From: Branchiostoma floridae
Lineage: Eukaryota > Chordata > Leptocardii > Amphioxiformes > Branchiostomatidae
Reading direction: 5' to 3'
Assembly: GCF_000003815.2 (NCBI RefSeq)
Contig: NC_049979.1
Location: forward strand, 454,156-518,155
Length of the DNA: 64,000 nt
Shown one piece after another: positions 58,610 through 64,000 of this stretch. The translations under genes and the position numbers were made by a program. The notes under the pieces are model-generated. The model searched no databases. It was not told where the DNA came from and worked only from the letters and a program-made list of their open reading frames with translations. Numbering within the stretch: position 1 is the stretch's first letter; each line of letters starts with the position of its first letter.

Positions 58610-59018
58610 TTTTTCACTTTCACTTTCACTTTTTATCACATTTTTTACTTTCACTTTCACTTTTAATTTTTATCACATTTTTTACTTTCACTTTTAATTT
58701 TTATCACATTTTTCACTTTCACTTTTACTTTTTATCACATTTTTTACTTTCACTTTCACTTTTAATTTTTATCACATCTTTCACTTTTACTTTTTTTCAC
58801 ATTTTTCACTTTCACTTTTACTTTTTATCACATCTTTCACTTTCACTTTTACTTTTTTCACATTTTTCACTTTCACTTTTACTTTTTTCACATTTTTCAC
58901 TTTCACTTTTACTTTTTATCACATTTTTCACTTTCACTTTCACTTTTACTTTTTATCACATCTTTCACTTTCACTTTTGCGTTTTTTCACACTTTTCACT
59001 TTCACTTTCACTTTTTAT
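58610..59018 (+). repeat. Pyrimidine-tract minisatellite with about 27 TCACTT (AAGTGA) hexamers
   Basis: Irregular mix of TTTCACTTTCACTTTTACTT and TTTTTATCACATTTTT blocks, one strand almost free of G. On the minus strand it reads GTGAAAGTGAAAAGTGAAA, that is GAAANNGAAA-type sites bound by IRF-family factors. By eye about 27 TCACTT hexamers are present. The plus ORF 58462-59139 over it is a low-complexity artefact. Confidence 0.9.
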
Positions 59019-60642
59019 CCCTGATGCCTTCCCCGCACGTTTTCTCATGCATTCTGCATGCGGAGCGCTGAACTTGACATTGGAGGCTGGGGAATCGATG
59101 ATGCACAGACAGTCCATCACCGGAGCACCGGCGCTCTGATCCCGCAGAAATAAGTTACCTTGCCGTGACCTTTGGGTTCGCACCGCCCTGGACTTTTGGC
59201 TTTAGCTTCATCTCGCAGGGGGTGAGTCAAGCGCAGGAGGGTGACTTATTACAACCCTGCACGGCTGACTGGAGTTGATAGAAAAAGGCACAGTGTAAAG
59301 GAAGTCCAATAGTGTCAGAGCGGCATTGTAAGGCAGAGCCCATCCCTCTTTTTCAACCGCCTTTTACAACTGACGTCAGGTAACCAGTTTTACACCTGGG
59401 TGGAGTGAGGAAAGTCATGTAAAGTACCTTTCCCAAGCGCCCCAAGACGTCTCAATCTCATGTCTGCCTAAGCCAAGACACTTTGCCAAGAAGGTTACAT
59501 TTTTGGGGACTGTGTGCTTGTGCTTGTTTGTGAACATCATAACTAAAACATGAAATAAAATGAATATAGTAGGACATTGATCTTTGACTTAGAGAACTAT
59601 TGCGTAAGTAGGCTAAGGGTTAGAAACAGGCTAAGGGCTAGATTCAGTTAGTGCATACTAGTAGACAGTCAGTCATAAGTCTTAATTTTGTACAATCCCA
59701 CCGGAGCATCCCAGATAGTAAATGTATCAGTAACGTGTGTAATTGTGTTGGTGGCCTTAAATGTAGTAATCTGACAAATCCATCTATTTTATCCTGCAAC
59801 AGTAGGTGTATCACGGTAGCACGTCATAATTGGTTTTCAGTCATTGGAAGAACAGGGTGAAACACATCTATTTAAATGTGCTGTCTACCCAACTAGAACA
59901 TTGATACTATTACCATTGAATACTATTGTATTGGGTGGCCTTAAATAGGCAAGTGACAGGGCGATATGTCTGAGCCTGATATAGCACGTGTATCAGCACT
60001 GAATATGTGTATGTCTGATGACACATATATTTGAATGTGCTTAATATCTACCCTACTGGAACATACTCAATACGGTACTATTACTAGTAATAGCATTGAG
60101 TATCATTGTATCGGGTGGCCTTGAATACATGTGTTTGTTAAGTAAAAAATCTATATGGCTGCTAGATGGCACATGTATTCTTCTTCTTAGCACTGAATAT
60201 GTGTCCTGTGCTCAGTCATCTAAAGACAGGCTGACACAACTCTATTTGAATGTGCTGTCTACCCAACTAGAACATTGGTACTATTGAATACTACTGTATT
60301 GGATCATGGCATGTGACAGGGCGATATGTCTGAGCCTGATATGGCATGTGTATCAGCACGGAATAATGTGTATTGGCGAACTGAGTCATCTTAAGTGCAG
60401 GATGACAAATCTATTTGACTGTGCTTATCTACATGTACCCCATTGGAACATACTCAATACAGTAACATTAGTAATAGCATTGACCATAATTGTATTGGGT
60501 GGCCTTAAATATGGCGAATGACAGGGCTATATGTCTGAGCCTGATGTGGCATGTGTATCAGCACTGAATATGTGTATTGGCGAACTGAGTCATCTTAAGT
60601 GCAGGATGACAAATCTATTTGACTGTGCTTATCTACATGTAC

Positions 60643-60990
60643 CAGGGTTCTCCCCAGAATTTTTTAGTATAGTGGAGGGGCTGGCAAAATAACCAATGAC
60701 AGAGGGTGTCAAATACTACAAGTATAATATACTGTTGTCATTCCTTTGTTGTGAAGTGGTAAAACTACTATTGTTTTGATCATTGCTCATTCACAAGTTT
60801 TTGCAGACAATGCTGACTGGAAAAGTGATGCCACTTGGTACAAAAATCTGTGAATTGTCATTAATCTTAGCAAAACTAACAAAGAAAATAAGGGAAGAAA
60901 CACACTACTAAATTTGAAAAATAGTATAGTGGAGCTGGCTGAGAGTATAGTGGAGGGCCTCCCTTATTCCACTCTCTGGGGAGAACCCTG
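60643..60990. mobile_element. MITE, 348 bp, 5-bp TSD, inserted in a satellite with an empty-site paralogue
   Basis: Tips CAGGGTTCTCC and GGAGAACCCTG are perfect 11-bp inverses, with TATAGTGGAG repeated inside each end. TGTAC occurs at 60638-60642 and 60991-60995. The neighbouring satellite unit has the uninterrupted site at about 60431-60450 (ACATGTACCCCATTGGAACA), so the 5-bp duplication is directly shown. Confidence 0.9.
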
Positions 60991-61429
60991 TGTACCCTAT
61001 TGGAACATACTCAATACAGTACCATTAGTAATAGCATTGAACATCATTGTATTGAATGGCCTTAAACATGGTATGTGACATACAAAATGTATCTACAAAA
61101 TGTATATCTAAAGAACAAATCTATTTGAATGTGCTACCTTTCCCACTGGAACATGTATCATGATGTTAGCATTGAACACTGATAATTGTATTGGGTGGCA
61201 TTAAATATGGCAAGTGACAGGGCTATGTGCATTGTCCTGACTCCTGATATGGCACAAATATCATCAATGAATATGTTTATTTGCAGTCTAAAGTACACTG
61301 ATGACAGACATCTATTTTGTGTTCGTCTGCCCCAATGGTGTCAGTATTTAACATCATTGTATTGGGTGGCCTTAAACATAGTGGGTGACACATCTATAAT
61401 ATGGACCTGCTAGATGTAATACTATCAGC

Positions 61430-61862
61430 TAGGGCTGGGTATCGGTACAGCGTACCGGTACAAAACCGGTTTTTCTTATTGGACCGGTCCAGGAAAACCG
61501 GACCTGAAAAAATTACGTGGACCGGATGTTGGACCGATAAGAAAATTAACATATTATTTCATCAGGCATTCACACGTTTTGGCGCTTGCAGGTGGAAGAA
61601 AATAACAAGAGCGAAGTAGAGTAGAGTTTATAGAAATTTTTACCAAGTTATACAGCCAGTCGCACAGGTGCAAATAGCGTGGTAGGATTTTAAAACGCCA
61701 GTTTAAGTCTAATACTCCACCAAACAGATGTATTTGTAGTGAAATGGACCATTGGTATGAGTCATACTGAATTAGGTCCAGGTTCAGGTCCGGACCTGGA
61801 CCTGATAATTTGGACCTGAACCGGACCTGGACCTGAATTTTCTGTACCGGTACCCAGCCCTA
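61430..61862. mobile_element. hAT-type MITE, 433 bp, perfect 8-bp TSD, inserted in a satellite
   Basis: Tips TAGGGCTGGGTATCGGTAC and GTACCGGTACCCAGCCCTA. TSD CTATCAGC at 61422-61429 and 61863-61870. It is the reverse-oriented copy of 10851-11262. Other units of the host satellite retain the similar unoccupied sequence GTATCAGCACTGAATATG (for example near 59990), which supports the insertion boundaries. Confidence 0.9.
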
Positions 61863-62981
61863 CTATCAGCAATGAATATATATATATATATCATGCCCAT
61901 TGATCTAAAGAACAGAGTGACACAAATCTATATTTGAATGTGCCATCCATCCGTCTGGAACATCCTCAGTCAATAAGTGTTAGTATTGAGTGACAGTGTA
62001 CAGTATTCAATTTGGTGGTCAGGCTTCTGATATATGGCATGACACAGATCTATATGTCACAACTCAATAGAACATCCCCAATGGGGATACCATTGATCTG
62101 TTGGAAGGCCATCATGTATACTAACTATATAATGCACTCATTCAGTCCAATGTTGGTCCTACAAATCATTAAGCATTGAGCATGAATGTATCGTTGGTCA
62201 GTTTTGCAATGGCAGCTTTTTGTCACAAGTCCAATCCCACTGAAGAGAACATGCACCTCTATTAATAGATTTTCTCTACACACAGCATGAACATGGAAAG
62301 AAAAAGAAGAGTGGTCAATCTTGTAATAATTTTTTGTAGCATTTTGTCACAAATCTATCAGTCCAATCCCACTAAAGGTAAAAGCACAGAATATTGATAT
62401 GTTGGCTTAAAGCTTTCTAATAAAGGTGTGGTCAGTGACAAGTCTGTATATCACGGTACTCAGGTGACAAGTCTGCATATCAAAGCCAATACCCAGTGGA
62501 GTGTGCATTGATCACTTGGAAGGATGTACCCTCTATTCCTCTAGTCCATCCATTGGAGCACCCTCAATATATAGATTATTAGCATTGAATAGCATTTTGT
62601 CACAAGCATATTTTCCAATCCCACGCAAGGGAACACATATATAGCATTTAGCATTAAATGTGAGACGAAGAAGAAGAGTATATAATCTAGTGGCCAGTGT
62701 TGTGATTGTATTTGTATGTCATTTATTTGTAATTGGTCCAATGACCCCCAAATCCCCCAACAGCACTGTATACTGGTGTGCTAGTTGTCAGAATTCTGAT
62801 TGCAGTAGTACATTGATGGTAAGTGACAAATCTGTATGTCACAAAACCCACTGGAGCATCCCTAAAGGGTTAAGCATTGATCTTTGGTAGTTTGATATCA
62901 TGTTCCCTTCATTCCTGTATTCATGAGTGAGGAGTCTAAGCTGCAAGTTGGCTGAGTCACTCACATGTTCTATCTGCAAAA

Positions 62982-62993
62982 CGTGACGTCACG
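62982..62993. promoter_or_regulatory. Full CRE-type palindrome (CGTGACGTCACG)
   Basis: A perfect 12-bp palindrome containing TGACGTCA, just outside the 59.7-62.9 kb satellite, in sequence without visible repeats. Two other full TGACGTCA cores occur at 20713-20720 and 59371-59378. Motif evidence only. Confidence 0.35.
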
Positions 62994-62999
62994 ACAGCA

Positions 63000-64000
63000 G
63001 TGGATTGTTCATTCCTTGACAAAGACTGATGCTGTGCAGTCGAAAATTTGTGTGTTGCAAATTACAGTTCAACTATTTCAAGCATGACTTCTACCAACAG
63101 AGATGAACTTTCAAGTTAAAAGTTGGCTGTATTCCCGTGCGGTACCAGACTGGCGGCTGTGACGACTGTCACTATGACGACCACCTGGGAAGACTGTCTG
63201 GAATACAGGTCGTTACGACGCCTCACGGTGGTTGCAGAAGTTATGCTATGCACACAACTCTGAAAATGGTACAAATCTACTGATTTATCCTCTATCACTG
63301 TACACTATATCTGATTTCCAAGCAAACACTTAGGATGTCCAGTAGTGGTTGCAGAAACGTAAGCGCAAAGTCATTTTATGCACACAACTCTGATGGTGCA
63401 AATCTACTGATTTACACTAACGACAACCTCTGTGTGAGGACCACCCGGACAGATCGTCTGGACCAGTTGGTTACACACGACGTCCCGCGGTGGTCACAGC
63501 GCAATCTGACACACCGCAGTGGTCACAATGCAATCCGACGTCCCGCGGTGGTCACAGCGCAAAGTTATCGTCCATCCATCAGCGCAAGCGTCAGATAAAA
63601 AAAGCTGCGCTGCAGGAGAGCGTGAGGGATGGGGAGGCCGTCCGTGATTGACGCGCCCGCACCAATCCGATCGGCACGGCGTCCTCCCTCCGCCTGTTTC
63701 CCCATGTATGAAATTGATTTATGCGCTGCATTATCTCTGACCAGCCGCGTCGGCCGGTCCATCAGCGCCCCGGCGGCCCCCGTCCCGCGCCCCGGCACAG
63801 ATCCATCACGGGGACAGGAGCCGTGCACCGCCGGGCCCGGGCTCGCACCCCATCCATCTCTCCCGCCACCGCCACTTCAGCCTGTCCGCCGCTGATGCAT
63901 GGTTACTGCTTAACTCTCACTTTCGGAGGAGCACTGATGGATGAAGGGAAGCGGCGAGGCGTCCTGGAGGTGCCGGCGCGTCTTCCTTCTCACACGCTCA
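63000..64000. other. No gene seen; CpG-rich right edge
   Basis: 63430-63570 has GTCCCGCGGTGGTCACAGCG twice plus one diverged copy (GTGGTCACA repeats). 63600-64000 is GC-rich and unique, with GTATGAAATTGATTTATGCG inside. ORFs on either strand (63565-63828, 63629-63895) are compositional. A regulatory element or exon of a gene beyond the window cannot be excluded. Confidence 0.35.

Larger units (their letters stand above)
59690..62890. repeat. About 185-bp satellite, strongly diverged, with two transposon insertions
   Basis: GTATTGGGTGGCCTTAAATA, GTGACAGGGCGATATGTCTG, AGCCTGATATGGCA(C/T)GTGTA, TCAGCACTGAATATGTGTAT and ATTGGAACATACTCAATAC recur at about 59745, 59929, 60108, 60296, 60491, 61046, 61188 and 61360. 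More diverged GTCACAAGTCCAATCCCACT units run to about 62890. MITEs at 60643-60990 and 61430-61862 interrupt it. Confidence 0.85.

Noticed and set aside
58462-59139. 225-codon ORF of FHFHFLSH type
   Set aside because: Translation of a pyrimidine minisatellite; no plausible protein.

Overview
The window looks like a gene-poor piece of an invertebrate chordate genome, most likely a cephalochordate (amphioxus, Branchiostoma). This is inference. It rests on one intron-free IRF2BP-family gene with clearly animal-type domains, and on a dense mix of short inverted-repeat (MITE-like) elements, CR1/L2-like LINE tails, tRNA-derived SINEs and minisatellites. No bacterial operon, phage, CRISPR array or tRNA/rRNA gene was found. 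Two runs of N (100 bp inside the gene, 420 bp upstream of it) show that this is draft assembly.

Only one protein-coding gene can be supported. It is an interferon regulatory factor 2-binding protein (IRF2BP1/2/L family) gene on the minus strand at 32008-33949. It has the N-terminal C4 zinc finger, the conserved middle domain, an NLS-like basic stretch and the C-terminal C3HC4 RING. The reading frame is broken once, by one extra base in a 6-C run (plus strand G run 32558-32563), and once by the 100-N gap. The CpG-rich 5' flank carries a perfect NRF1-type palindrome. Full CRE palindromes lie 1.5 and 2.8 kb upstream.

Layout. 1-22 kb (3' side of the gene): minisatellites (42 bp, 38 bp, 38 bp), a 200-bp array, several MITEs with identifiable target-site duplications, LINE 3' ends, and a LINE reverse-transcriptase C-terminal fragment at 18.2 kb followed by a tandemly amplified tail. 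22.4-27.8 kb: a mostly repeat-free block. 27.8-29.1 kb: a divergent duplicated block with a nested MITE. 29.8-32.0 kb: a MITE and the gene's 3' flank. 34-46 kb (5' side): a cluster of TA-ended elements with 9-bp target duplications, a nested 104+11n bp minisatellite at 40.6-41.5 kb, and a satellite that appears to have arisen from the end of a MITE plus its flank at 44.9-45.4 kb. 47-64 kb: a SINE, a 49.7-51.0 kb array, further MITEs, a 410-bp array of about 27 TCACTT/AAGTGA hexamers (IRF-type half-sites) at 58.6 kb, and a ~185-bp satellite (59.7-62.9 kb) with two transposon insertions, one of which has its empty target site preserved in a neighbouring repeat unit.

The best candidates for something new are: the group of structurally related TA-ended, 9-bp-TSD non-autonomous elements clustered upstream of the gene; birth of a satellite from a transposon end; and the IRF-hexamer array sharing a window with a gene whose product family partners IRF2. 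Most other long ORFs lie in stop-free tandem repeats or on the antisense of the real gene and are not considered coding.
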